From positions 1-64,000 of the forward strand of contig CAVWAL010000024.1 in the NCBI GenBank assembly GCA_963752935.1: a stretch of 64,000 bases of DNA, given 5' to 3'. The notes under the pieces are model-generated. The model did no database searches, was not told the DNA's origin, and was given only the letters and a program-made list of their open reading frames with translations. Positions within the stretch are counted from its first letter, which is position 1; every line of letters begins with the position of its first letter. This DNA comes from RI-153 sp963752935. GTDB taxonomy: Bacteria > Chloroflexota > Anaerolineae > Caldilineales > Caldilineaceae. Shown here in pieces: positions 1 through 9,742 of this stretch. The position numbers and the translations under genes are program-made.

Positions 1-401
1 GAAGGGGTGACGCGGTAATGAAACTTGGCGGCCATCATCCCATCATACTTGACACTTCAGCACTGCTCCGATCTCCTATACCTACGCTAGTATCCGAACA
101 GCAGCGAGAGATTCCTGCTCCTTGCCAATTCCCTGGTGGTACCGCGCCTTGGCTCCCTGAAATTGTGAACCTTGATAACTTCGTCTTCTCCATGCCTTAG
201 GTTGTAGTGGTAGGAGCGGATCTAGATGTTATTAAATGGCTACCTGACGGCAATAGACTACTGTTTACACGGGGTATAGCTGTGGAGACACTGGATGTAA
301 CCACAGAGGATCATCAACTCCCGACAGAACTACCTGATGTTGCGGTCGCTTCTTGGCCATCTCCATCTGGCCTGGGTACCCCCTGGGTGTCGCTCTCCTG
401 A
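1..401 (+). other. Degenerate stretch with possible beta-propeller gene remnant
   Basis: No intact gene is visible. The reading frame at 207-401 gives a peptide containing IKWLPDGNRLLFTRG, which resembles one blade of a TolB/PD40-type beta-propeller, but it starts and stops abruptly and the preceding frame (18-200) does not continue it. The simplest reading is the worn 3' part of a propeller gene that began outside the window. This is inference from one short motif. Confidence 0.25.
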
Positions 402-601
402 GATGCTCTGTTCACGGGCCAGGTTTTCCTGCCTGCTAACTCAGGTCGGTTTGTGAGTTCATCAACATCTTCTCACAGAGCTTGCAGACTCGATTCAATC
501 TCGCCGTTCCACGGCGTACCGCGTGGATCTGGGAGGTACCCAAACGGTGGATCTGAGCACAACCTGCCCGGGTTGCCGCCTCTGCTTGCGTCGTTTCCTG
601 G

Positions 602-641
602 CTAATACCTTACGCCGCCGTGGGCCTCCGTAAGGTATTAG
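602..641. repeat. Perfect 13-bp inverted repeat (hairpin)
   Basis: CTAATACCTTACG at 602-614 is exactly complementary to 629-641, with a 14-nt GC-rich loop. There is no T-run after it, so it is not a standard intrinsic terminator. It sits in the gene-free stretch 402-754, in which nothing else was recognised. It could be a terminator-like or REP-like element. Confidence 0.6.
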
Positions 642-754
642 TAGGGGAATCCCCAACAGACCGGTGAACAAAACTATTAGATGATTCTGGTACCATAGTA
701 CGATTGTCTTATTCTAGTTTGGCAACCGGCAACGGTGCAGCGAAGGAGCCCTTT

Positions 755-1024
755 ATGTCATCCAATCCGATTCCCGTGTTTACTGGCGAGTGGATCATTG
801 AAGCCTTACGCGGTCGGCTCGACGAAATCAAGAGCGAGGCCGAAGCGTTACACACCGTGACTCAACAAAACAATCTGTCCGCCGATGTTGTCTATGCTTG
901 TTCAGAAATGGTGTCAAGCATCTCGCGCATGGAAAATCGCTTGAGCCAGCTCGAAAGTTGTGTCAACGCCTACCACTTCCACGCACCAGTGCACCAGCCG
1001 GTCGCCAGGATGGAGCATACGTAG
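755..1024 (+). CDS. Small hypothetical protein, helical/coiled-coil
   Basis: This 89-residue protein is not recognised. The ATG at 755 is preferred over an upstream TTG (704) because GGAG lies 8 nt before it. The middle of the protein is predicted helical and heptad-like (LRGRLDEIKSEAEAL, later ISRMENRLSQLESCV), which suggests a small coiled-coil or a polypeptide that assembles into oligomers; there is no signal peptide or membrane segment. It stands alone, followed at once by a good terminator, so it is probably a monocistronic gene. No function can be assigned. Confidence 0.55.
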   Translation: MSSNPIPVFTGEWIIEALRGRLDEIKSEAEALHTVTQQNNLSADVVYACSEMVSSISRMENRLSQLESCVNAYHFHAPVHQPVARMEHT

Positions 1025-1065
1025 TCGTTACCCCAGTTTGCCAGACAAGGTATGTTGTACTGTCA

Positions 1066-1112
1066 CTGCCCTGTTCCACCAGTTTCAGGTGGAGCGGGGC
1101 AGTTTTGTTTTG
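1066..1112 (+). terminator. Intrinsic terminator of the small gene
   Basis: The arms 1066-1080 and 1088-1102 (CTGCCCTGTTCCACC pairs with GGTGGAGCGGGGCAG with a small mismatch) enclose a 7-nt loop and are followed by TTTTGTTTTG. Confidence 0.75.
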
Positions 1113-1248
1113 TTGCCTACAGACAGCCGGCTCTCTCTCTAGTTGACTGGTGCATTACGGCGTAAATGCCATGGCTTATTTCCGCCAGGATTTTCCAGCC
1201 GATCAACTGACGATTGACCATCAATTACCGGTTTGGGGGAGAGTTTGT

Positions 1249-1851
1249 ATGCGGCGCATTGCTATGATCTTGCTGATACTGTTGGGCATCGGGGCAAGCA
1301 ACACCCTGTCGGCGCAGGCCAACGATCACCCAAACGTCACCGATGTAGACAACCCTCCGGTGCCGCGCCTTCGCCCCGTCATGGATCCTCCGCTGACGCA
1401 TGGCTGGGAGACGCCGGCTGAATACCCCACCCGCAGCGAAAAATGGATCGATGTGGATCTGAGCGATCAGCGCGTGGTGGCCTACGAAGGTACACGACCG
1501 GTGCGCGCCTTTGTCGTTTCTTCGGGTTTGCCCGGCACGCCCACCATTAAGGGCACCTTTCGTATCTGGGTTCGTACACCTGCGCAGACTATGTCGGGCG
1601 GTAGCCTGGCCGGTGGCGACTTTTACTCGCTGCCCAATGTGCAGTGGGTCCAGTATTTTGAGGGAGACTATGCCTTCCACAGCGCGTACTGGCACAATAA
1701 GTTTGGCCAGCCCATGAGCCGGGGCTGCATCAATATGCGCACCGAAGATGCCGAGTGGCTGTTCAAGTGGGCGATGCCCGAATGGGACAACGAGGGGGGC
1801 TGGCTCGAGCCGACCGAGGAGACTGCCACGCTCGTGCTCGTGCGCGATTAA
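1249..1851 (+). CDS. L,D-transpeptidase (YkuD domain), secreted
   Basis: This is a 200-residue protein with an N-terminal signal peptide (MRRIAMILLILLGIGASNTL then SAQA) and one YkuD domain. The catalytic motif is visible as HSAYWHNKFG followed by SRGCINM, with the nucleophile at Cys160. The family forms 3-3 cross-links in peptidoglycan or anchors proteins to it, outside the membrane. The ATG at 1249 was chosen because it begins the signal peptide and follows GGGGGAGAG; an earlier in-frame start would add 33 residues that hide the signal. It has no obvious operon partner and its stop overlaps by 4 bp the stop of the oppositely oriented oxidoreductase gene. Confidence 0.88.
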   Translation: MRRIAMILLILLGIGASNTLSAQANDHPNVTDVDNPPVPRLRPVMDPPLTHGWETPAEYPTRSEKWIDVDLSDQRVVAYEGTRPVRAFVVSSGLPGTPTIKGTFRIWVRTPAQTMSGGSLAGGDFYSLPNVQWVQYFEGDYAFHSAYWHNKFGQPMSRGCINMRTEDAEWLFKWAMPEWDNEGGWLEPTEETATLVLVRD

Positions 1852-2954
1852 AAACGATCCGCCCGGCTGTCGGGCACCGGCAACCAGGCGCCACCCTGGC
1901 GGATCGATTCCTGGCTGACGAGGCCGGGCAAGGTCATGTCCATGGCCTCGTGGATGCCTACGGGCGGCGCATCGTCACCCAGGATTGCGGCCACAAAATC
2001 CATTACTTCAAAGTAATCCCCGCCGCCGTGACCGGCCGTGAGCGCCTCCGGCGGCGGCTCGCGCCAGATCGCGGGCAGGAACTCCGCTTCGAACTGCGAC
2101 AGCGGCGCCCACTGATTGGGATCGTCGCAATAGTCGGAAAGCCACACCCAATTCCCCTCTCCCGCACGTCGCGCGCTTTCATAGGCGCCCTTAGTCCCCT
2201 GCAACGTATAGTTGGTCATGGCGTGTGGACGCTGCGAGAGCATGTCGACGCGCACACGAACCAGCTTTTCGCGAGCCGTCTTGCCCATCAGCAAGACAGT
2301 GTCCTCCATGGCATGTTCCGGATCGGTCCAGCGACCGCTGCCCACACAACTGATCCGATCCAGCCGTTCACCGATCCATTGAAGGCAGGGGCCGAGGCTG
2401 TGTGTAGGATAGGTGGCGCCGTTGACGCCGACTTGCCAATAGTAGCGCCAGGTCGGCCGGCCCTCGGCGGTGTGATGGAGCGCAGAGAGTTCGTGCAGAT
2501 ACTCGCCCTCGGCGTAGTAGACCTCACCAAAGACCCCTGCTTCGACCATCGATCGCACCAGCACGTTGGGTTTCATGTAGGTGTAATTTTCCGCCATCAT
2601 ATAAACGGCAGATGAACGTTTGCAGGCATCCACCAGCCAGCGCGCCTCGTCGAGTGAGACACAGGCCGTCACTTCACTGAGGACATGGATGCCCCTTTCC
2701 AGCGCGGCGATACTCTGCGCTGCGTGAAAGTGCATGGGTGTCGCCACCACTACGGCGTCAGGCTTCACCTCATCCAACATCTGCTCGTAGAACGTGTAAA
2801 GCCGATCGATGCCGGTGGCGCGCCCCGCTTCACTCAGCGTCTGCGCGTGTACATCACACAGCGCCACAATTTCGGTGCGTGGGTGGCTCTGAAAGGCCCG
2901 AAAAAAGGAACTGGAGCGGCGTGCTCCGGCAAAGGCAACGCGGATCTTTTTCAT
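1848..2954 (-). CDS. Gfo/Idh/MocA family oxidoreductase
   Basis: This 368-residue protein has an N-terminal Rossmann NAD(P) domain (KIRVAFAGARRSSSFFRAF; then ALCDVHAQ) and the family's C-terminal alpha/beta substrate domain. The motif LSEVTACVSLDEA corresponds to the EKP position of the family, here with Thr-Ala in place of Lys-Pro, so the usual catalytic Lys may be missing or shifted. Family members oxidise or reduce sugars, inositols or related polyols; the substrate is unknown here. It is the last gene of a leftward operon after an aminotransferase (10-nt gap), which suggests an amino-sugar or cyclitol conversion, but that is inference. Confidence 0.8.
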   Translation of the reverse strand: MKKIRVAFAGARRSSSFFRAFQSHPRTEIVALCDVHAQTLSEAGRATGIDRLYTFYEQMLDEVKPDAVVVATPMHFHAAQSIAALERGIHVLSEVTACVSLDEARWLVDACKRSSAVYMMAENYTYMKPNVLVRSMVEAGVFGEVYYAEGEYLHELSALHHTAEGRPTWRYYWQVGVNGATYPTHSLGPCLQWIGERLDRISCVGSGRWTDPEHAMEDTVLLMGKTAREKLVRVRVDMLSQRPHAMTNYTLQGTKGAYESARRAGEGNWVWLSDYCDDPNQWAPLSQFEAEFLPAIWREPPPEALTAGHGGGDYFEVMDFVAAILGDDAPPVGIHEAMDMTLPGLVSQESIRQGGAWLPVPDSRADRF

Positions 2955-2964
2955 GATCGGGTCC

Positions 2965-4305
2965 TCATCCGACTTCTTCCAGGGCCTCGGCCAGGCTGCG
3001 GTCGATGCGGTCGTAGAGTTCGTCTATGTCGGATTTTTCGGCGATGAGGGCTGGGGCCACGGCGAACCAGTTCGGATCGATACGCATGATCAGCCCGTTC
3101 TTGATGGCGGTGCGTTTGAGCGCCGTCCCCAATGCGGGGAAGGGCCGCAGTGTGTCCGTGTCTTTGACTAATTCGACACCGCGCAGCATACCCTTGCCGC
3201 GGATCTCGCGGATCACCCCGTAGCGTTTCAGCCCGGCCAGTTTGTCGGCCAGATAATCGCCCATCACCTGGGCCTTTTGCGCCAACTGTTGCTCTTCGAT
3301 CTCATCGAGCACAGCCAGGCCCACGGCACATGCTAATGGGTTGCCGGCGAAGGTGTGTCCATGCGCGAAGTTCACTTCGTCTTCCTGTGGGCCGAAGAAG
3401 GCGTCGCCCATGTCCTCGCGCGCCATCATGGCGCCCAACGGCAGCGCGCCGCTGGAGAGCCCTTTGCCCCCGCAGATGATGTCTGGGGTGACGCCGAACG
3501 TCTGCGCTGCAAACATATTGCCGGTGCGTGCAAAGCCGGTGATGATCTCATCGAAAATCAGAACCACGTTGTACTGATCGCAAATCTGGCGCAGGATCTG
3601 GAAGTACTCATCGGTAGGCGTGATGATGCCGCCGGTGTTGCCGATCGGCTCCACGATGATACCGGCTACGGTTTCGGGGTCTTCGTTGATGAGGACGTCC
3701 TCGAACATGCGGGCGCAGAAGCGGTTGCACTCTTCCCACGAGTCGAAGCGGTCGCGATAGTAGGTGGGCGGGAAGACTTTGAGGAAGCCGCCCATCTGCG
3801 GTTCAAAGGGAGTCTTGCGTTTGCCGGTGCCGCTGGCGGCCATGGCGCCGAATGTACCGCCGTGATACCCAAAGTACCGGCTGATAAACTTGTACTTGCC
3901 AGGATGACCGGTCTGCTTGAAGTATTGGCGCACGAATTTGAGCGCAGCTTCCACCGATTCCGAGCCGCCGCTGAAGGGCTTGATGTAGTTGAGCGTCCCG
4001 GGCGTCACCTGACCCAGCCGCTCGACAAAATCTAGCGTCACGTCAGAGATGCCGTGCAGCGGTGGCGCAAAGCTCATGATCTCCATCTGTCTGCGCATGG
4101 CGTCGAGCAGGCGCGGATGGCCGTGCCCGAGGATGGCGACAAAGATGCCGCCGATGGCGTCAAAATACTCCTTGCCGTCGACGTCCCAGTAGTACAGTCC
4201 CTGGGCGCGTTCGACGATCAAAGGATTCTTGAGGAATTCGGCAGTCTGTTGATAGTCCAGGAACGTGTGTTTCAGCAGGCGTTCACGACGGGCATCAATG
4301 GGCAT
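2965..4305 (-). CDS. Class III (PLP-dependent) aminotransferase
   Basis: This is a 446-residue fold-type I aminotransferase of the ornithine/4-aminobutyrate group. Visible marks are FSGGSESVEAALK (phosphate-binding loop), FGYHGG, IIVEPI, LIFDEIITGFARTG with the PLP-pyridine Asp at 252, and the Schiff-base Lys281 in GGKGLSSG. The length is typical. It would transfer an amino group between an omega-amine or amino acid and a keto acid; the substrate cannot be read from the sequence. It lies between a GNAT gene (3-nt gap) and an oxidoreductase gene in the same leftward operon. Confidence 0.88.
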   Translation of the reverse strand: MPIDARRERLLKHTFLDYQQTAEFLKNPLIVERAQGLYYWDVDGKEYFDAIGGIFVAILGHGHPRLLDAMRRQMEIMSFAPPLHGISDVTLDFVERLGQVTPGTLNYIKPFSGGSESVEAALKFVRQYFKQTGHPGKYKFISRYFGYHGGTFGAMAASGTGKRKTPFEPQMGGFLKVFPPTYYRDRFDSWEECNRFCARMFEDVLINEDPETVAGIIVEPIGNTGGIITPTDEYFQILRQICDQYNVVLIFDEIITGFARTGNMFAAQTFGVTPDIICGGKGLSSGALPLGAMMAREDMGDAFFGPQEDEVNFAHGHTFAGNPLACAVGLAVLDEIEEQQLAQKAQVMGDYLADKLAGLKRYGVIREIRGKGMLRGVELVKDTDTLRPFPALGTALKRTAIKNGLIMRIDPNWFAVAPALIAEKSDIDELYDRIDRSLAEALEEVG

Positions 4306-4308
4306 AGA

Positions 4309-4905
4309 TCACTCCAGGGTGGTGTGGAAATCACGGGAAACCGGCCAGTCAGCCGGAGAAAACGGCCAGCCGAGTTGGGTGCAGATCTGCTCCCAGCGCT
4401 CGGCCATTTCGGGCACAAACAGCAGAGGGATGAACCCCAGTTGCAGGTAGCTTTTGATGGCGGGTAGCCGCCAATCATCGGTGTACAGGTAGATGTTGCG
4501 GTAGCCGGCAGATAGGAACCGGCGCACCACGGCGGCGCACACGACCCTGCCCAATCCCTTGCCGGCGTGCCCGGGGTGACCGGCAACCCAACTCAATTCA
4601 CCGCCGAAGGGATGGTGTTCGCTGGGGCGGTGTGTCGTCATCGCCGTGCAGACTAAGGCACCACTGGCCTCGTCTACCACAAAAAACCAGCCATCGGGGA
4701 TGATCCTGGCCAGCCAGGGCTGCAAGGTGGTTGTGTCCCACCCTTCAAAGCCGGCCAGATGCATCAGATGAAAGAACTCGCTTTCATCGCCTGGGCGAAA
4801 GCTGCGCACCTTATACCCGGTGGGCAGCGGAAATGCGGCGGGATCGATCATACCTCCTTGTGGCCAGATCATTTGTAACTGTTGAGCAGGCTTCTCTTGA
4901 GCCAC
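4309..4905 (-). CDS. GNAT family N-acetyltransferase
   Basis: This 198-residue protein has one GNAT domain. The acetyl-CoA binding loop is seen as the segment HPGHAGKGLGRVVCAAVV (motif A, Q/RxxGxG/A type) followed by a beta strand and YLYTDDWRLPAIKSYLQLGF, the usual C-terminal half. It likely acetylates a small amine. It is the first gene of the leftward operon with the aminotransferase and oxidoreductase, so its substrate may be related to theirs. Confidence 0.82.
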   Translation of the reverse strand: MAQEKPAQQLQMIWPQGGMIDPAAFPLPTGYKVRSFRPGDESEFFHLMHLAGFEGWDTTTLQPWLARIIPDGWFFVVDEASGALVCTAMTTHRPSEHHPFGGELSWVAGHPGHAGKGLGRVVCAAVVRRFLSAGYRNIYLYTDDWRLPAIKSYLQLGFIPLLFVPEMAERWEQICTQLGWPFSPADWPVSRDFHTTLE

Positions 4906-5176
4906 TCCACCCTCCGTCTTTGATGTTGGCGTATATAGCCGATGAAACTAGAGCATAATTCGATTATGATCACGAGCAACGGTTCCGCAACGGGTGCGAT
5001 CCGGATCGTTCTCTGTGATCGCGCCCGCTGTGTCGTTGATTCGTGCACCATGATATGATACCGGTTTTGTCGCTTTCTTCAACTGAGCATAAGGCTGCGC
5101 AGTAATTCCGAATTTGGCTTGACGAGGGGGACTAGCGCCGGTTGAGTAGCCGAGTCTGCGAGGCATATCGAAACCC

Positions 5177-5270
5177 AAGCGGGTTCAAAGGCGAGATCGC
5201 GTAGACCCGCTTTCGTTTGGTACAGGCGTTGCGCCATCACGCTGCGCACTCAATCGGCGGTCGCTAACCC
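5177..5270 (+). repeat. Diverged dispersed repeat, copy 1
   Basis: This lies in the 453-nt gap between the divergent GNAT operon and the hybrid kinase. It starts with a hairpin (AAGCGGGT 5177-5184 with ACCCGCTT 5205-5212) and then TTTGGTACAGGCGTTGCGCC at 5216-5235, which recurs with one mismatch at 11140-11159 in the same orientation and in the same position relative to an AAGCGGGT. The flanks are only loosely alike. The rest of the gap (4906-5176) shows no gene. Confidence 0.5.
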
Positions 5271-5358
5271 TGGTTTACCGTTTGTATCTTCAACTTTGGA
5301 ATTGCTGAAGCTGCGGGTCTACTCTGAAGTTGACCCTTTCGGACGGAGTTCACTGGCT

Positions 5359-8310
5359 ATGTCTTGGATCATCCCAAGCACGATTGCAGCGCTTTCAACC
5401 ACCGCAGTCCTGACTTTTGTCTACGCCTACCTGTACGCACAGGAACGCCACCACCACCTCAAATTATGGGCGTGGAGTTGGGCGATCTATACAGTGCGTT
5501 TCGTTTTTGAATTGCTCTACGCCGACAGTCCGGACACCAACTTGTGGATGATTGGTGCTCAGGTGGCAAGTGTAGCCAGCGCGCTCTTGCTCTTTTCTGG
5601 TACGTTGCGTTTCTTAAACCGCCGCATTCGCCCGTATTGGTTCGTTGCAGGTGCCTTGTCCTTCTTGTGGATAATTGCCGCGTCCGTCATGCAGATGTCG
5701 CTCACCCTGATCTCTTTGCCTACCTTCCTCATGGTGGGCGCTTTGTATATCCTGACCGGGTGGACGCTGTTGGGCCAGGGTGACAGAAGCATTGGCGCCC
5801 AAATCACGAGTTGGACATTAATCTTGTGGGGGATTCACAAGTTGGACTTCCCATTTCTACGCCCCATAACCTGGTTTGCTCCCTGGGGATTTCTGTTGGG
5901 CGCTGTCTTTTCGTTAATTGTGGCGGTGGGCACGTTGATCCTGTATTTTCAGCAGATCAAGGCGGCACTGGCCTTGAATGAACAACGATTCCGCCGGTTA
6001 GCCGAAAATGCTCAGGATCTGATCTACCGATATCGACTCTACCCCGATCCTGTCTTCGAGTACGTGAGCCCATCTGCTACTGCCATGACCGGCTACACGC
6101 CCGAAGATCATTACGCCGATCCACTGCTGGGCATCAAACTGGTGCACCCTGACGATCTCCATTTGGTTTCTGATCTGGCAATGAGTGACGAAGCATCGCT
6201 GCGCAAACCACGTATCCTCCGTTGGATACACAAGAATGGCGCCTTATTGTGGACCGAACAGCGCAATGTTCCAATTTACGATGAAACAGGACGGCTGATT
6301 GCGCTGGAAGGCATCGCCCGCGATCTGACGGAACGCATCGAAGCTGAGCTGCAGATTCAACAGCAGGCCGCCCGCGAAGAGGCGATCAACCAGATTATTT
6401 CCGCGGCTTCGGAGGCTGATAATCTGCAAAAATTCCTGGAAACCAGTTTGGAACAGGCGCTACAGGCACTAGGTCTAACGATTGGCTCCTGTTGGATTGG
6501 CGAGAGCGTGGTTCATTGTGGGATGGAGCAAACCGTTCTAGAAGAGCTGCATAGCTTCGTTCTCGGCCACAATGTCGAGGTCACAGACCCGATTATCGTA
6601 AACGACTGGCAGAGCGTAACCATTCCGCAGCCCATCATTCGCGACTGGTTCCTACACAATCATCTGCGCTCGGCGTTGATTGTACCGATCCTATACATTG
6701 ACGCCCCATTGGGGGGCATCGGCGTCGCCAATTCCGTGCCACGGGCCTGGACCGAACATGAAATCGCCCTGCTCAAAACCGTGGGCCATCAACTGGGCAC
6801 AGTCGCCGCCCGCCTGCGTCTGGTAGAGCAGTTGAGTGAGGCGACGCAGCGGCTGCAGCAGGTCATTGATTCGGTGCCCGAGGGCGTCTGCCTGCTGGAT
6901 GCGCAATATCGAGTGGTGCTGACAAACGCCGGCGCCGACGCCATGCTCTCTTTGCTGGCGAATGTGCAAGTGGGCGACATACTGCAGCAGTTGGGCGAAC
7001 ATCCGATCGCCGAACTGTTGGAGCCACCTCCCCAGGCGTTATGGCATGAGATCGAGGTTGGCCAACGTGTTTTCACGCTACGCGGTCAACATCTAAGCGA
7101 ACAGGTCATCCATGAAGGCTGGCTGATCGTCCTCAGCGATGTGACCCACGAACGCGAGATTCAACAGAAGGTACAAGAACAGGATCGGTTGGCGGCGGTT
7201 GGCCAACTGGCCGCCGGCATCGCCCACGACTTCAACAACATCATGGGCGTGATCCTCTTGTACAGCCAGATGGCGGCGCGTACGCCGGATATTCCGGACA
7301 AGATGCGTCATCAACTGACCAGCGTTGTCGACCAGGCGCGCCAGGCCGGCGACCTGATCCAGCAGATCCTCGATTTTAGTCGCCATTCAACGATCGAAAG
7401 CACAAGGATGGATCTTGTCCCCTTCCTCAAAGAGATCATCAAGTTGCTGCGTCGTACCCTGCCTGAAAACGTCGACATTGCGCTCAATTGTGCCCACAGC
7501 CAGCTCTATACCCAGGCGGATGCGACGCGGTTGCAGCAGGTTGTGATGAATCTGGCCGTCAACGCACGCGATGCCATGCCCAACGGGGGCAAACTTAGCT
7601 TCCACCTGGATCAGATTGAGATCGAGTCTGTGTCGGCAGAGCGACGCATTCCACTGGCCGCGGGGAATTGGATAGAGCTGCGGATCGATGACAGCGGCAC
7701 CGGCATCCATCCGTCCGTCATCCCTCACATTTTTGAACCCTTTTTTACCACCAAGGACAAAGGCAAGGGCACAGGATTGGGGCTGGCTCAAGTCTACGGA
7801 ATCGTAAAACAACACGGCGGTGAAGTCCACGTGGAATCGGTAGCCGGCAGAGGCACCAGCTTCATTGTCTATCTGCCGGCGTGGACACAGCTATCCACAG
7901 GCGAAACCGTGGTCGGCGATCACATGCTGCTGGCAGGTCATGGGGAGTGTATCCTGGTTGTCGAAGATAACGACGCATCGCTCGTGGCATTGGCCGAGAG
8001 TTTGGAGATCTTTCTCAATTACCGCACTCTTTCTGCCGCCAATGGGGAAGAAGCCCTGGCCTGTTGGCACGCACATCAAGGAGAGATTGATCTGGTCTTA
8101 AGCGATGTCGTCATGCCGAGGCTGGGGGGCGTGTTGCTCTTGCAGCACCTGCGCAGACTGGGGGCCTCAGTTCCTGTCGTCTTAATGACGGGGCATGCCT
8201 CAAGTGAATCTGTGCAACAGGCACTAAGCGAAGAAAACACACGGCTGATCACGAAGCCAATCAACCTGGAACATCTTTCCGAAACGTTGGCGCAGGCACT
8301 GGCAGGGTAG
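5359..8310 (+). CDS. Hybrid sensor histidine kinase with PAS, GAF and receiver domains
   Basis: This is a 983-residue membrane protein. Roughly residues 1-205 form about seven hydrophobic helices; then come a PAS domain (FRRLAENAQDLIYRY ... VSPSATAMTGYTPED) with a PAC segment, a GAF domain, a second PAS-like domain, a HisKA domain with His623 in AAGIAHDFNNIMG, an HATPase domain (N box NLAVNARDAMPNGG; GTGLGLAQVYG) and a C-terminal receiver with phospho-acceptor Asp916 (LVLSDVVMPRLGG). The HDFNNI form of the H box is typical of hybrid kinases whose own receiver is a regulator or phosphate sink. ATG 5359 after GGACGGAG is preferred to a TTG at 5296. No dedicated partner regulator is adjacent in the same direction. 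Confidence 0.88.
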   Translation: MSWIIPSTIAALSTTAVLTFVYAYLYAQERHHHLKLWAWSWAIYTVRFVFELLYADSPDTNLWMIGAQVASVASALLLFSGTLRFLNRRIRPYWFVAGALSFLWIIAASVMQMSLTLISLPTFLMVGALYILTGWTLLGQGDRSIGAQITSWTLILWGIHKLDFPFLRPITWFAPWGFLLGAVFSLIVAVGTLILYFQQIKAALALNEQRFRRLAENAQDLIYRYRLYPDPVFEYVSPSATAMTGYTPEDHYADPLLGIKLVHPDDLHLVSDLAMSDEASLRKPRILRWIHKNGALLWTEQRNVPIYDETGRLIALEGIARDLTERIEAELQIQQQAAREEAINQIISAASEADNLQKFLETSLEQALQALGLTIGSCWIGESVVHCGMEQTVLEELHSFVLGHNVEVTDPIIVNDWQSVTIPQPIIRDWFLHNHLRSALIVPILYIDAPLGGIGVANSVPRAWTEHEIALLKTVGHQLGTVAARLRLVEQLSEATQRLQQVIDSVPEGVCLLDAQYRVVLTNAGADAMLSLLANVQVGDILQQLGEHPIAELLEPPPQALWHEIEVGQRVFTLRGQHLSEQVIHEGWLIVLSDVTHEREIQQKVQEQDRLAAVGQLAAGIAHDFNNIMGVILLYSQMAARTPDIPDKMRHQLTSVVDQARQAGDLIQQILDFSRHSTIESTRMDLVPFLKEIIKLLRRTLPENVDIALNCAHSQLYTQADATRLQQVVMNLAVNARDAMPNGGKLSFHLDQIEIESVSAERRIPLAAGNWIELRIDDSGTGIHPSVIPHIFEPFFTTKDKGKGTGLGLAQVYGIVKQHGGEVHVESVAGRGTSFIVYLPAWTQLSTGETVVGDHMLLAGHGECILVVEDNDASLVALAESLEIFLNYRTLSAANGEEALACWHAHQGEIDLVLSDVVMPRLGGVLLLQHLRRLGASVPVVLMTGHASSESVQQALSEENTRLITKPINLEHLSETLAQALAG

Positions 8311-8327
8311 ATCGAGAGGCCGGAGGA

Positions 8328-9731
8328 TCATGGGTAATTTGCGGGCAGCCGGATGTAAATCCCCGTGCCCTGCGTATGTTCCGCCGGCGGACTCTGCATC
8401 TGAATCGCGCCGCCATGTGCGTTGACCAATTGCCGTACGATGGACAAGCCCAGACCGCTGCCGCCGGTCTGCCTGCTGCGCGACCGATCGCCACGGTAGA
8501 AACGGTCGAAAATGTGAGGCAGATCGTCGGCATCGACGCCTTCGCCGTTATCGACGACGGCAATCTCCACATGGCTGTTGGCCGCGCTGAGTCTGAGGTC
8601 CACACTGCCACCGGCCGGTGTGTGGCGCAGGGCATTGGCCAACAGATTGCCCAAAACTTGCCCCAACCGCTCCTCATCGCCCAGCACCGTGGGCAGTGGA
8701 TCGTCTACATGCAGCGTCAGGTCGACGCCTTTCTGTTGGAATTGGACAAACTGCGCTGCACGCTGTCTCGTCGCCACCCGGGCCAGATCCACCGTTTGCC
8801 GGCGTAAGGACAACTGCCCTGCCTCGGCATTGGACAGGGTACGCAGATCCTCAACCAGGCGGTTGAGCAGCAGTACCTGCTCGTGGATGTTGTCCAGATT
8901 GTCAGGCGTCAGCGGGAAGATGCCGTCTTGCATGGCTTCGACGGTGCCCTGAATGCCCGAAAGCGGTGTGCGCAATTCGTGCGCCACATCGGCCATGAGG
9001 TTGCGGCGCAGTGTCTCCTGTGTCTGCAAAGAGGAGACCATCTGATTGAACGTTTGCCCCAACCGTCCCAATTCATCGCGACTCTGATCCGGCACCTGTA
9101 CATCGCGATGACCGGCCGCGATCTGTTGCGATGCTTCATTCAACGCCGCCAATGGCCGCGTGATCTGCCGGATCAGCACGGTTCCCAGCACAAAGGCAAC
9201 GAGGGCCGCCAACAATGCGGCGGTCAGCACCGAACGTGTCACCCCGGCGACCAGCGCCTCCCCGGTCAGGCCGGTGACCGACGTGCCTTCGAGAACGAGA
9301 GTCCCCACCCGTTCGCCGTCGACACGTAGTGGATAGCCATTTTGCCCGGCCAGGAACGCGGCGGGCAGGTCGCTTAAATCACCCAGACCCGCAACCGGCG
9401 TGCCGTCTGCATCCAACACCAGGATGCGCCCGTCGATCATGCCCATCATCTGGCCCATCATGCCGCGCATCATCCCACGCATGGCGCCGCGATTTTCGGC
9501 GCCGGTGACCAACTGCGCCAGGACTAGATTCAGGTCGCTCCAGCCACCATTTTCCACGTAAAAATCTACCAGATCCTGCTGCAGATCCGCCGGTAGCACC
9601 GTATGCGTGCCAACCATGACATAAGACGCCTGCGTTGCCGTGGCCTGGCGCGCCAGGAGCACGGTGACCACGATCCCGACGACGATGACGGCGGCAAAGG
9701 CGCCGGTCAGTTTGACGGACAACTGCTGCAT
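8328..9731 (-). CDS. Sensor histidine kinase with Met-rich extracytoplasmic loop
   Basis: This is a 467-residue kinase: TM1 at about 8-27, an extracytoplasmic sensor of about 140 residues, TM2 at about 168-187, HAMP, HisKA with His251 (ADVAHELRTPLSG), and HATPase (NLLANALRHTP; VDNGEGVDADDLPHIFDRF). The sensor contains a striking methionine cluster at residues 84-98 (MRGMMRGMMGQMMGM, eight Met in fifteen residues). Met clusters of this kind bind Cu(I)/Ag(I) in copper-handling proteins, so metal sensing is a fair inference, though not the only one. It lies 11 nt downstream of its response regulator gene on the same strand. Confidence 0.88.
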   Translation of the reverse strand: MQQLSVKLTGAFAAVIVVGIVVTVLLARQATATQASYVMVGTHTVLPADLQQDLVDFYVENGGWSDLNLVLAQLVTGAENRGAMRGMMRGMMGQMMGMIDGRILVLDADGTPVAGLGDLSDLPAAFLAGQNGYPLRVDGERVGTLVLEGTSVTGLTGEALVAGVTRSVLTAALLAALVAFVLGTVLIRQITRPLAALNEASQQIAAGHRDVQVPDQSRDELGRLGQTFNQMVSSLQTQETLRRNLMADVAHELRTPLSGIQGTVEAMQDGIFPLTPDNLDNIHEQVLLLNRLVEDLRTLSNAEAGQLSLRRQTVDLARVATRQRAAQFVQFQQKGVDLTLHVDDPLPTVLGDEERLGQVLGNLLANALRHTPAGGSVDLRLSAANSHVEIAVVDNGEGVDADDLPHIFDRFYRGDRSRSRQTGGSGLGLSIVRQLVNAHGGAIQMQSPPAEHTQGTGIYIRLPANYP

Positions 9732-9742
9732 ATCAGGCGCTC

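Noticed and set aside
1755..2615. 286-codon open frame on the plus strand
   Set aside because: It is antisense to the Gfo/Idh/MocA gene and overlaps the YkuD gene; composition is that of a shadow frame.
5150..5215. GGGTTCAAA near 5181 considered as a tRNA T-arm
   Set aside because: No anticodon arm, acceptor stem or CCA-proximal pairing fits; it is part of a hairpin repeat.
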